Shown piece after piece: positions 22,634 through 31,016 of a DNA stretch of 40,767 bases (its first letter is position 1; each line of letters starts with the position of its first letter). A program made the translations under genes and the position numbers. This DNA comes from TMED26 sp002694075 (GTDB lineage Bacteria; Pseudomonadota; Alphaproteobacteria; Thalassobaculales; Thalassobaculaceae), in contig JAYYDT010000054.1 of NCBI GenBank assembly GCA_036160575.1, positions 1-40,767 on the forward strand, given 5' to 3'. The notes beneath the pieces are model-generated. The model ran no database searches. It saw only the letters and a program-made list of their open reading frames with translations, and was not told the DNA's origin.

Positions 22634-24238
22634 ATGAAGGATGTATTCGATCGCGCTGTCGCGCTCCAGCGACAAGGCCATGACGACGAAGCGGCGACGC
22701 TGTACCGGGCCATTATCACCGCCGCGCCGGCCCATTTCGGCGCGCGATACATGCTGGGCCGGTTACGGTCCGCGACCGACGGTGCGGAAGCAATCGCGCT
22801 CTTCATTTCGGCGGCGGTAATCAATCCGCGCCCGGGGATATGTTATCGCGGCATTGCGCAAGTTCACGCCGGTGGAGGCGATTTGGTCGAGGCGAAGGCG
22901 TTGATCCGTCGGGCTTTGGTGGCCGCCCCAAATGACGACGCCAACCATTTCGCGTACGGTCAATATCAAACCGCCGGCGGCCAACAAAACACCGCCATAA
23001 AGTCCTTTCGCCGCGCCGCCCTACTAGCGCCGGAATTGGCCGACGCCCATGGCGAGGTGGCGACCCTGGTGCTGGCCGAGGGCGACAGCCACGCGGCCTT
23101 GAGAAACACAAGCCAAGCCCTGGTTTTACGGCCGGATTGGCCGGAGCTCTTATTCAATCGCGGCAATGTTCTGCGAGTGCTAAAGCGAACCGATGACGCC
23201 ATCGCCTCTTATGACCAAACCGTCGCGCTCAACCCGGATTTCGCCAGAGCCTATTGGAACAAGTCCCATATTTTGCTCAACCGCGGCGATTTCGCGGCTG
23301 GCTGGCCGCTCTACGAATGGCGTTGGCACTTGCCGGACAAGGCGGCGGCGCGCGCCTTTGGCCCGCCGCGCTGGGACGGCACGCAAGACCTCAGCGGTAA
23401 AACCCTCTTGATCAGTTGCGAACAAGGACTGGGGGACGCCATCCAGTGCGCGCGCTTTCTGCCAATCCTCGCGCGGCGCGCCCAAACCGTAATCGTCGAG
23501 GTGCGACCCCCGCTGACCCGCCTGTTCGCGACTCTTCATCCGAATATTCAACTCGTCGCACAGGGCGGTGACTTGCCGGATTTCGACTTCCATTGCCCCA
23601 TAATGTCGCTGCCGTTGGTCACCAACCTTCGCCTCAACACCATCCCCGGCGTTGATGGTTACCTTGACGCGGATCCGGATTTAGTTGCGTCTTGGCGCGC
23701 CCGACTCGGCCCGCGGGAACGGCCGCGTGTCGGGTTGGTATGGCACACCAACAGCTCCGACAAGAGCTATCAAACCCGCAGCGTGCCGCTGGATCTGCTG
23801 ATGGCGCAGATGCCCGCGGGTCTGGAATTCGTTAGCCTGCACAAGGAATACGTCGCCGAAGAGCAAGCCTCTCTCGACGGCCACCCGTCGATACGCGATC
23901 TGAGCGCCGACAACCAGGATTTCGCCACCACCGCGGCGATCTGCGCAAATCTGGACCTGGTGATTAGCATTGACACCAGTGTGGCCCACTTGGCCGGCGC
24001 TATGGCCGTGCCGACCTGGATTTTGCTGCCGCAGCCGTCGGATTGGCGCTGGTTGGAAACCGGCGCGCAAAGTCCGTGGTACGCGTCGGCGCGCTTGTTC
24101 CGACAGACCACGCCCGGCGATTGGTCGACGGTTTTAGGCGAGCTTCACGCCGCGCTCAAGGTCTGGCGCGACCGGACCGGCTTGCCGCCCGCCGCCGGTT
24201 TGATTAAGAAGCCAGGCGGAGGAGGGCGCGATGGATAA
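22634..24238 (+). CDS. TPR-repeat protein with GT-B glycosyltransferase-like domain
   Basis: A 534-residue cytoplasmic protein. Residues 1 to about 210 are five or six TPR-like helical pairs (for example LFNRGNVLRVLKRTDDAIASYDQT-type units around 170-195). The GWPLYEWRWHLPDK linker near 218 leads into a C-terminal GT-B fold (about 230-520) with ISCEQGLGDAIQCARFL and a nucleotide-sugar-site-like segment DTSVAHLAGAMAVPTWILLP near 447-466. This architecture is common in alphaproteobacteria and resembles heptosyltransferase (GT9) or SPINDLY/OGT relatives. A surface-glycan or protein-glycosylation role is inferred. The ribosome site is weak. The end overlaps the next small gene by eight bases. Confidence 0.88.
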   Translation: MKDVFDRAVALQRQGHDDEAATLYRAIITAAPAHFGARYMLGRLRSATDGAEAIALFISAAVINPRPGICYRGIAQVHAGGGDLVEAKALIRRALVAAPNDDANHFAYGQYQTAGGQQNTAIKSFRRAALLAPELADAHGEVATLVLAEGDSHAALRNTSQALVLRPDWPELLFNRGNVLRVLKRTDDAIASYDQTVALNPDFARAYWNKSHILLNRGDFAAGWPLYEWRWHLPDKAAARAFGPPRWDGTQDLSGKTLLISCEQGLGDAIQCARFLPILARRAQTVIVEVRPPLTRLFATLHPNIQLVAQGGDLPDFDFHCPIMSLPLVTNLRLNTIPGVDGYLDADPDLVASWRARLGPRERPRVGLVWHTNSSDKSYQTRSVPLDLLMAQMPAGLEFVSLHKEYVAEEQASLDGHPSIRDLSADNQDFATTAAICANLDLVISIDTSVAHLAGAMAVPTWILLPQPSDWRWLETGAQSPWYASARLFRQTTPGDWSTVLGELHAALKVWRDRTGLPPAAGLIKKPGGGGRDG

Positions 24239-24407
24239 ATCGTCAAACACGCCAAGCAAATCCGCGACGCCGCGCCGCGAGCCGGCGCCGAACTTGGTCG
24301 ATCAAGTGGTCGCCCTGCGCCAACAGGGGCTTGGCACCGACGCCATCGCCGACCAGTTGGGAATTTCCCATGTCGCGGTGATGCAGTCGCTGCGCTGGGG
24401 CTTTTAA
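24231..24407 (+). CDS. Small helix-turn-helix protein (58 aa)
   Basis: A 58-residue basic protein. After a Ser/Pro/Arg-rich start, VDQVVALRQQGLGTDAIADQ leads into LGISHVAVMQSLRWGF, a helix-turn-helix like those of resolvases, MerR-like or sigma-region-4 domains. GGAGGAG lies at the best distance before the ATG, which overlaps the last codons of the TPR gene (GATGGATAA). Those two facts support a real, translationally coupled gene. It is the only recognisable DNA-binding protein in the window. Whether it regulates these neighbours or binds RNA or protein is unknown. It is shorter than most annotation cut-offs and easily missed. Confidence 0.7.
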   Translation: MDKSSNTPSKSATPRREPAPNLVDQVVALRQQGLGTDAIADQLGISHVAVMQSLRWGF

Positions 24408-24436
24408 TCGTTCGTTCCGCCTGGGGAGAGTGATCC

Positions 24437-25165
24437 ATGGACCCAAGACAGCAAGCCCGCGTCGACCTCGCCGCCATCCTGCGGTGGTCGGCGCGCCTGG
24501 GCCTGAATGAGGGCGTCGACAACCATTTCAGCGTGCTCGTGCCGGGCACCGAGGACCGCTTCATCATCAATCCCCACCGCCGCCATTGGTGCGATATGCG
24601 GGCCTCCGACCTGGTCGAGGTGGATGGCGACGGCAATTTGGTGGTCGGCGACGAACCGCCGGAAGCGACAGCCTTTTTCATTCATTGGCGCATTCACACC
24701 CAATGCGCCCACGCCAAGGCGATCTTGCACACCCACATGCCCTACGCCACCGCGCTCAGCGCGCTTGAGGGCGGCCGGCTGGAGCCGATCGTCCAACCGG
24801 CGCTTAAATTCCACAATCAGATCGCCTATGACGACGCCTATAACGGCCTGGCCCTGGACAGCGCCGAGGGGGACCGCCTGGCCGGCGCGCTGGCCGACCG
24901 ACGCATCGCCATCCTGGCCAATCACGGGGTCATCACCACCGGCCCGACGGTGGCCCATGCGTTCAACGATCTTTACTATCTAGAGCGCGCCGCCCAAGCC
25001 CAGGTGCTGGCCTATTCAACCGGCCGACCGGTCCAGCGCATCCCGCAATCGGTCTGCGAGACGACATTCCAACAAATGCAGGCCGACCGCGACGACCAGG
25101 CCACCCGTTTTCTGGCCGAGATCAAGCGCCTGTTGGACAAGGAAGAGCCCGATTACGCGGATTGA
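24437..25165 (+). CDS. Class II aldolase/adducin-family protein
   Basis: A 242-residue zinc enzyme of the AraD/FucA/adducin family. The N-terminal half has GVDNHFSVLVPG (residues 26-37). The zinc ligands are H98 and H100 in ILHTHMPYATAL and H163 in LANHGVITTG; E76 in the PPEATAF loop may be the acid/base. Members are fuculose- or ribulose-phosphate aldolases or epimerases, or decarboxylases of sugar acids. Bacterial proteins with this adducin-like pattern are often of unknown substrate. GGGGAGAG precedes the ATG. It follows the HTH gene by 29 bases and may be in the same transcript. Confidence 0.92.
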   Translation: MDPRQQARVDLAAILRWSARLGLNEGVDNHFSVLVPGTEDRFIINPHRRHWCDMRASDLVEVDGDGNLVVGDEPPEATAFFIHWRIHTQCAHAKAILHTHMPYATALSALEGGRLEPIVQPALKFHNQIAYDDAYNGLALDSAEGDRLAGALADRRIAILANHGVITTGPTVAHAFNDLYYLERAAQAQVLAYSTGRPVQRIPQSVCETTFQQMQADRDDQATRFLAEIKRLLDKEEPDYAD

Positions 25166-25174
25166 CCGAACCGC

Positions 25175-25576
25175 TTAGCGCGGGAAAAAGACCGAACGCA
25201 GATAGTCGTCCCACAGCCAGGATTGCCGCGCCCAGCGCCACCACCCCTCGCCGCGGTCCTCGGCGCCCTCCAGGGCCTCCATGCGGTGGACGAATTGGCC
25301 GCGGCGAGCGTCGTTTTGGCCGCGCAGATCATCCCATACCCGATCCAAGGCGACCAACACAGCCAGCCGGAACTCCAGGAACTCGTGATCGTCGCTCTCG
25401 TGCAAGAATCCCTCGAACTCCGGGTCGCGGCGCATGGTCAACTCGCGCATCACCAGGCGCGTGATCGCCTGATACATGGGGTTTGCCGGATCGGCCAAGC
25501 GCTCCATCACGCCGTCGCCGCGGGCGTCCAAGTCGCCGGTATCGGCGCCATCCAGCAAAATCGGTTGATCGACCAT
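25175..25576 (-). CDS. Hypothetical soluble protein
   Basis: A 133-residue acidic, helix-rich protein without signal peptide, TM segment or motif that I recognise. A strong AGAGGAGGG site before the ATG supports translation. The C-terminus is Trp/Arg-rich (WWRWARQSWLWDDYLRS). It is convergent with the aldolase gene, with nine bases between stops, and on the same strand as the enolase-superfamily gene whose end lies 70 bases upstream of it in that direction. No function can be assigned. Confidence 0.75.
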   Translation of the reverse strand: MVDQPILLDGADTGDLDARGDGVMERLADPANPMYQAITRLVMRELTMRRDPEFEGFLHESDDHEFLEFRLAVLVALDRVWDDLRGQNDARRGQFVHRMEALEGAEDRGEGWWRWARQSWLWDDYLRSVFFPR

Positions 25577-25646
25577 CGCGCCCTCCTCTCGCTATGCTAG
25601 GAGATGGCGCGGCGCGTCCGTGGGTCAATGCGCGGCGGTGCGGGTT

Positions 25647-26756
25647 TTAATCAACCGCGAAGCGTTTAATCGCCGCCATGTCCCATTCGAGCCCAAGCCC
25701 CGGTCGGTCGGGGATTTGCAAAGCGCCATCGACCACCGCGTAGGGCTCGGCCAAGATCGGCTCGGCCCAATCCTGCCATTCCAGCCAATGGGCGGTGCGC
25801 GTTACCCGCATCACATGGGCCGCGACTTCGGGATAGAGATGGGTCGACATCGGAATGTTGGCGGCCGCCGCCAAGCCGGCCGCCTGCTGCCAGCCGGTGA
25901 CCCCGCCGATGCGCATGAAATCGGGCATCACCAGATCGCAGGCCTTGGCTTCCAGCGCTTTGTACATGTCGCGCGGCCCATAAAAATTCTCGCCGATTTG
26001 CAGCGGCGTTTTGAGCGCCGCCGTCAGCTTGGCGTAGCCGGCGAAGTCATCATAGATCACCGGCTCCTCGATCCAGGCCAAACCTAAATCGTCGATGCCA
26101 TGGCAGCGCGCCAGCGCCTCGGCCATATCCAGCCCCTGATTAAAATCGACCATCAGGGCGACTTCCGGGCCAACCGCGTCACGCAACGCCGCGGCGGTGG
26201 CGAGATCATCGGCCAGCCGGTCCCGTCCCATGCGGAACTTCAGGGCCGTGAAATCGCCCTCGGCGATCAGTTCCAGCGCTTCGGCCGCGACCGCCGCCGG
26301 CGATTTCAACCATAAGCCATTGCTGTTATAGGCCGGCACGGGGCCAACCGAGCCGCCCAGCAGCACGCAGAGCGGGACATCAACGGCGCGCGCCAAGCAA
26401 TCCCAAGCGACCATGTCCAAGCCCGAGGCGGCGATCATCGACAGCCCCTCATAACCGACGAAATGCAAGCTGTTCTGCGCCGCTTGAAAAAACTCCACCG
26501 GGGCTACCTGGCGGCCTTTCAGCATCTCGCCCAGATCATGCAGGGCCGGCACCAGATAGCGCATCGATTTGGGGACATAGGGCTCGAGATAGGCGCGCCC
26601 GGATACCCCTTCTTCCGTCTCCATATCCAGCAGGATCACTGGCCAGACATCAATGGTCGCGATGCGCGCCACCACCGGCCGTTTGAGCGGCAGCAGCAAC
26701 GGGCGCGCGGTCAACGATTTCAGGGTCAAGCTTGGAAGAGTCTGGGATGGGGTCAT
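25647..26756 (-). CDS. Mandelate racemase/muconate lactonizing (enolase) superfamily enzyme
   Basis: A 369-residue enolase-superfamily protein with a mandelate-racemase-like barrel. Mg ligands are D204 (MVDFNQG), E230 (WIEEP) and E256 (QIGENF). The His-Asp dyad is H306 (STHLYPE) with D279 (MPDFMRIGGVTGW), and E326 matches the third catalytic carboxylate of mandelate racemase. The Lys motif is K173-F-R175, where mandelate racemase has K164-x-K166, so the (S)-side base is Arg. Acid-sugar dehydration or a one-base epimerisation may be more likely than racemisation. ATG 26756 gives a normal N-terminus; the upstream frame is not conserved-looking. It is divergent from the DMGDH-like gene by 175 bases. 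Confidence 0.92.
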   Translation of the reverse strand: MTPSQTLPSLTLKSLTARPLLLPLKRPVVARIATIDVWPVILLDMETEEGVSGRAYLEPYVPKSMRYLVPALHDLGEMLKGRQVAPVEFFQAAQNSLHFVGYEGLSMIAASGLDMVAWDCLARAVDVPLCVLLGGSVGPVPAYNSNGLWLKSPAAVAAEALELIAEGDFTALKFRMGRDRLADDLATAAALRDAVGPEVALMVDFNQGLDMAEALARCHGIDDLGLAWIEEPVIYDDFAGYAKLTAALKTPLQIGENFYGPRDMYKALEAKACDLVMPDFMRIGGVTGWQQAAGLAAAANIPMSTHLYPEVAAHVMRVTRTAHWLEWQDWAEPILAEPYAVVDGALQIPDRPGLGLEWDMAAIKRFAVD

Positions 26757-26931
26757 GGGGATCTGCCTAACGGAACGGTTCGATCCAGCAAACCACGGCC
26801 GGCCAATGACGACAAGCGCGCGCGATATTTCGCCCCACCCACGCGCCATGGCCAAGTGGCGCTTGACCGTCGAAGGGAAATCTTCAAGCTCGGGAAAAGG
26901 CAACCGCCAACCATCGCCAAGGAGACCGCCC

Positions 26932-29397
26932 ATGTCCCCCACCGTTCCCGCGACCGCTCGGGTGGTGATTATTGGTGGCGGCGCGGTCGGCTGCAGCCTC
27001 GCCTATCACCTGGCCGAGCTTGGCTGGCAAGACATTGTACTGCTTGAACGCAAGCGCCTGACCTCGGGCACCACGTGGCACGCCGCCGGTCTGATCGGGC
27101 AGCTGCGGGTAAGCCAGAATATGACCAAACTGGCGCAATATTCGGCGGCGTTTTTCAGCCGTCTGCAAGATGAAATGGGCCACCCCATCGGCTTTAAACG
27201 CCATGGCAGCCTGTCGCTTGCGGGAGATCACGAACGGTTGGAGGAACTTCACCGCGGCGCCTCAATGGCGCGGGTCTTTGGGCTTGAGGTGCGCCCGGTC
27301 ACCCCCGAGGAAATCGGCGCGCTATACCCACTGATCGACACTCAAGGTGTGGTCGGCGGCGTGTTTTTGCCCGGCGACGGCCAACTCAACCCGGCCGACG
27401 TCACCCATGCCATGGCCCAAGGCGCGCGAGCGCGCGGCGCCAAACTGATCGAGAATGTCAAGGTCACCGCGATCCATCGCCGGCAAGATCGGGTGATCGG
27501 CGTGTCCACCGACGCCGGCGATATCGCCACCGATTTGGTGGTCAATTGCGCCGGCATGTGGGGCCGTGAGATCGGTCGCCTGGCTGGCGTCGATGTGCCT
27601 TTGCACGCCTGTGAGCATTTCTACGTGGTGACCGAACCGATTGACGGCTTGCCCAGCGATCTGCCGGTCCTGCGCGAGCCGGATCAGTGCCTGTATTACA
27701 AGGAAGACGCTGGCAAGCTGCTGATCGGCGCTTTTGAACCGGTGGCTAAACCTTGGGGCATGTCGGGCATCCCGGAGGATTTCGAATTCGACGAACTGCC
27801 CGAGGACATGGACCATTTCGCGCCGCTACTGGAAAGCGCGATGGAGCGCTTGCCGGTCCTCGCCAATACCGGCATTCGGACTTTTTTCAACGGCCCCGAG
27901 AGTTTCACCCCAGACAACCGTTACTATCTTGGGCCGGCCGCCGGTCTGACCGGCTTTTTCATGGCCTGCGGCTTCAACTCCATCGGTGTGCAATCCTCCG
28001 GCGGGGTCGGCTGGGCGCTCGCCGAATGGCTGGACAAGGGCCAGGCGCCGATGGATTTGGGCGATGTCGACCCACGACGCACGTTCCATTTTCAAAACAC
28101 CGCCGCCTATCTGCACGACCGCGCAACCGAGGCGCTGGGCCTGCTTTACGCCATGCATTGGCCGTACCGGCAACCGGCAACGGCGCGCGGCGTGCGCCAT
28201 TCGCCGTTGCACGACCGCCTGGCCGCCGCCGGCGCCTGTTTCGGCGAGGCCGCCGGCTGGGAACGGGCCAATTGGTTCGACCCCGACGCCACGACGCCGC
28301 CCACCTACCGCTACAGCTATGGGCGGCAAAACTGGTTTGACCTGGCGGCCGCCGAGCATCGGGCGGTGCGCGAAGGCGTCGCCCTCTTCGACCTCAGCAG
28401 TTTCGCGAAATTCCGGGTTGAAGGACCGGACGCCGAGGCGCTGTTGCAATATGTCTCGGCCAATGACGTGGCGGTCGCGCCAGGCCGGGCGGTTTATACC
28501 CAATGGCTGAACTCGGCCGGTGGGATCGAGGCCGACCTGACCATCACGCGCCTGGCCGAGGATAGCTTCATGGTGGTCACCGGCGCGGCCGCGGCGACCC
28601 GCGATTTGGATTGGTTGCGCCGCCACACGCCGGTCGAGGCGCGTGTCGCGATCGTCGACGTGACCGGCGCCGAGGCGGTCCTGGCGGTGATGGGGCCGGC
28701 CGCGCGCGACCTGTTACAGCCGCTGACCGCCGCCGATTTGTCAGCCGCCGCCTTTCCCTTTGGCCACGCCCAGGAAATCGACATCGGCTACGTGCCGGTG
28801 CGCGCCCAACGCACCAGTTATGTCGGTGAATTGGGTTTTGAATTGTATGCGCCAAGTGAGATGGCCCATGGCGTGTTCGACCGGTTGCGCGCCGCCGGCG
28901 CCGACCATGGCCTGCGGTTGGCCGGCTACCATGTCTTTGATTCTTGCCGGATTGAAAAAGGATTCCGCCATTTCGGCCATGACATCGGCCCGGATGACAC
29001 GCCGCTCGAAGCGGGCCTCGGCTTCGCCGTCAAATTTGACAAACCAGCCTCCAAATTCGGCCCCTTCATCGGCCGCGAGGCCCTCGCGCGGCAAAGGGAC
29101 GCCGGGCCGTTGACGAAGCGGTTAGTGCAATTTCGCCTAAAAGATCCGGCGCGCCTGCTCTACCACCTTGAGCCGATCCTGCGCGACGGCGAAATCGTCG
29201 GCTATCTGACCTCGGGCGGGTACGGCCATCACCTTGGCGGCGCCGTCGGGCTTGGCTATGTGAATTGCCCGCAAGGCGTCGACCAAGACTGGCTGGCGGG
29301 CGGCCATTGGCAGATTGAAGTCGCCCTAACCGCCGTCGACGCGACCGCCAGCCTGGCGCCGCTCTACGATCCAAAAGGTCAGCGAATGCGCGCCTAG
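26932..29397 (+). CDS. FAD-dependent dimethylglycine/sarcosine dehydrogenase-like protein with GcvT domain
   Basis: An 821-residue fusion. The N-terminal DAO-type flavin domain starts with GGGAVG at residues 15-20 and has SGTTWHAAGLIGQLR, in which H50 lies where DMGDH/SarDH bind FAD covalently. The second half (about 430-821) is a GcvT-like aminomethyltransferase domain with GELGFELYAPSEMA and an end resembling the DMGDH C-terminus. Such enzymes oxidise N-methyl groups of dimethylglycine, sarcosine or related betaine products and pass formaldehyde to tetrahydrofolate. Several paralogues have other N-methyl substrates. AAGGAGA lies six bases before the ATG. The stop overlaps the stop of the convergent small gene. 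Confidence 0.93.
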   Translation: MSPTVPATARVVIIGGGAVGCSLAYHLAELGWQDIVLLERKRLTSGTTWHAAGLIGQLRVSQNMTKLAQYSAAFFSRLQDEMGHPIGFKRHGSLSLAGDHERLEELHRGASMARVFGLEVRPVTPEEIGALYPLIDTQGVVGGVFLPGDGQLNPADVTHAMAQGARARGAKLIENVKVTAIHRRQDRVIGVSTDAGDIATDLVVNCAGMWGREIGRLAGVDVPLHACEHFYVVTEPIDGLPSDLPVLREPDQCLYYKEDAGKLLIGAFEPVAKPWGMSGIPEDFEFDELPEDMDHFAPLLESAMERLPVLANTGIRTFFNGPESFTPDNRYYLGPAAGLTGFFMACGFNSIGVQSSGGVGWALAEWLDKGQAPMDLGDVDPRRTFHFQNTAAYLHDRATEALGLLYAMHWPYRQPATARGVRHSPLHDRLAAAGACFGEAAGWERANWFDPDATTPPTYRYSYGRQNWFDLAAAEHRAVREGVALFDLSSFAKFRVEGPDAEALLQYVSANDVAVAPGRAVYTQWLNSAGGIEADLTITRLAEDSFMVVTGAAAATRDLDWLRRHTPVEARVAIVDVTGAEAVLAVMGPAARDLLQPLTAADLSAAAFPFGHAQEIDIGYVPVRAQRTSYVGELGFELYAPSEMAHGVFDRLRAAGADHGLRLAGYHVFDSCRIEKGFRHFGHDIGPDDTPLEAGLGFAVKFDKPASKFGPFIGREALARQRDAGPLTKRLVQFRLKDPARLLYHLEPILRDGEIVGYLTSGGYGHHLGGAVGLGYVNCPQGVDQDWLAGGHWQIEVALTAVDATASLAPLYDPKGQRMRA

Positions 29398-29738
29398 CTG
29401 AGGCCGATCAAGCCGCCGCAAAGTCGCAGCACATAAAGCCCGGCATCGGTAAACGCTTGGAGGTTGAAGGGCAATGCGATCAGGCCGATGGCCAAAATCA
29501 CCAACGCCGCGAGAGAGATGAAAACGGTCTCCCGGTGGACCCGCCGACCGCCCGCGGCGGCGGCGAGAATGGCGGCGACGCTATCCTCGGCCTCTTCGTC
29601 ATCGGCACGGTGATGGCAGTAGACCTCCAGCGCCGCCGCGAAGGCGGTTGCGCCGTCGGCCCCCTCGGCCCGCGCCACCTGGTGGGCGAGCCGGGTTTGC
29701 CGGGCGATCAAGTCATCGCTGTCACTCTTTGTGCGCAT
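29394..29738 (-). CDS. Hypothetical small membrane protein
   Basis: A 114-residue protein: a soluble, acidic N-terminal half (many Ala, Asp and Glu; residues 1-65), then a TM helix of about residues 72-92 (VFISLAALVILAIGLIALPF) and a second short hydrophobic segment at the C-terminus. GGAAAGC precedes the ATG. It lies 24 bases after another small gene on the same strand and is probably co-transcribed with it. Its stop overlaps the DMGDH-like stop on the opposite strand. Function unknown. Confidence 0.7.
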   Translation of the reverse strand: MRTKSDSDDLIARQTRLAHQVARAEGADGATAFAAALEVYCHHRADDEEAEDSVAAILAAAAGGRRVHRETVFISLAALVILAIGLIALPFNLQAFTDAGLYVLRLCGGLIGLS

Positions 29739-29762
29739 CGCTTTCCAGACGGTTAATTCCCT

Positions 29763-30026
29763 CTAACTCAGCGGTCCACGGTAGTGGCGAATGAACGCCT
29801 CGGGCGCCGGCGCGTCATGCTCCAAGCCAGCATCCTCAAGATACTGGGCTTTGTAAAGATCGGCCAGCGCCGCCACCAATTCCGGTGTCATGCCAAGTTG
29901 CGCGCAATGGGGCAGGCAGTTCAGCCAAGTGCGAATAACCGGGGCGATGGCGGTCAGGGCCGCCTCGTCCTCGCTGAACGGTTCGCTGATCCGCGTCACC
30001 AGCGCCATTTGCAAATCGTCATCCAC
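29763..30026 (-). CDS. Hypothetical small soluble protein (GTG start likely)
   Basis: An 87-residue acidic protein with no recognised domain; the middle contains two Cys (NCLPHCAQ). An ATG at 30056 would give 97 residues, but GGGGAGATA lies six bases before the in-frame GTG at 30026 and no comparable site precedes the ATG, so the GTG start is preferred. It is paired with the small membrane protein gene 24 bases downstream. Its role is unknown. Confidence 0.65.
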   Translation of the reverse strand: MDDDLQMALVTRISEPFSEDEAALTAIAPVIRTWLNCLPHCAQLGMTPELVAALADLYKAQYLEDAGLEHDAPAPEAFIRHYRGPLS

Positions 30027-30154
30027 CGCGTATCTCCCCAAGCCTGCCCTCGACATGGCGCCGACGGGGCGCTAATCAAGTCATGTTTCCCGCGACCTTG
30101 GCCCCGGCTCGAGTACGGCCCCCTTGCGTTGCCTTTCGCCAAAGGCGTTTCATC

Positions 30155-30940
30155 ATGCTGACAACGGCAATCGACATTTTGTCGGGCCATTCAATCGGTG
30201 CCCTGGCGGCCACCGCCGCGGCGGTCATGCTGGCCGGTTTTCTGCGCGGTTTCGTTGGCTTCGGCGGGGCGATCGCGATTGTCCTGGTGATGAGCGCCGC
30301 CTACGACCCGATGATCGCCATCCCGGTCGCCAGCCTGGTCGGTGTGCCCAGCACCTTTCAGCTGTTGCCGTCGATCATCCGCGACTCCGACCGTAAATTC
30401 GTGGTCGGGTTTAGTTTGGCGGCGGTGGCGACGGCACCGCTGGGCGGTTTCGTTCTGGTCGCCCTCGATCCGGCGTCGATGAAAATCATCCTGTCGGTAT
30501 TCGTCCTGGTGATGGTCGTGCCGCTTTACATGGAATGGCGGCCACCGGCCGGCGCCCTCGCCGGACTGCCCGGCGTGCTGTTGACCGGCGTCATTTCCGG
30601 CGCCATTCAAGGCTCGGCCAGCATGGGGGGACCGCCCGCCGTGGTCGCCGCCTTGGCCCGGCCGGGTCAGCCCAGCGAACAGCGGGCCAACGTCATGGGC
30701 GCCATCGCGACCTTGAATTTCTGCGCGGTCCCGCCGTTTTACCTGCTTGGGCTCTATACCCCAACCGTACTCGTGCTGTGCGCGGTGGTGGTGCCGCTGT
30801 ACATGCTGGCGACCCTGATCGGCGCGCGCTATTTCACCCGCATCGGGCACACTTATTTCCGTACCATCGCATTACTGGTTTTGGCCTTGCTCGGGGTCGG
30901 CACGCTGGTTTTAGCGGTGATTGAGGGCGCCACCGCCTGA
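30155..30940 (+). CDS. TauE/SafE-family (TSUP) sulfite/anion exporter-like protein
   Basis: A 261-residue polytopic protein with about eight TM helices. It has the TSUP repeat pattern: FLRGFVGFGGAIAIVLVMSA near residues 29-48 and a second half around GAIQGSASMGGPPAVVA near 152-168. Family members export sulfite or sulfoacetate, or move other organosulfur anions. Given the sulfatase and TauD-like genes 8 kb away, sulfite release is an attractive but unproved link. The ATG at 30155 is preferred to one 24 codons earlier, because the first TM helix then starts normally. A DMT-family gene follows on the same strand. Confidence 0.9.
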   Translation: MLTTAIDILSGHSIGALAATAAAVMLAGFLRGFVGFGGAIAIVLVMSAAYDPMIAIPVASLVGVPSTFQLLPSIIRDSDRKFVVGFSLAAVATAPLGGFVLVALDPASMKIILSVFVLVMVVPLYMEWRPPAGALAGLPGVLLTGVISGAIQGSASMGGPPAVVAALARPGQPSEQRANVMGAIATLNFCAVPPFYLLGLYTPTVLVLCAVVVPLYMLATLIGARYFTRIGHTYFRTIALLVLALLGVGTLVLAVIEGATA

Positions 30941-31016
30941 CCGCCGGCGGCGCGGTTTTGGCGAAACCGCGCAAGTGGGCGTAAACTGCCCGTCGTTTCA
31001 ACCACCCCGATCCCCG

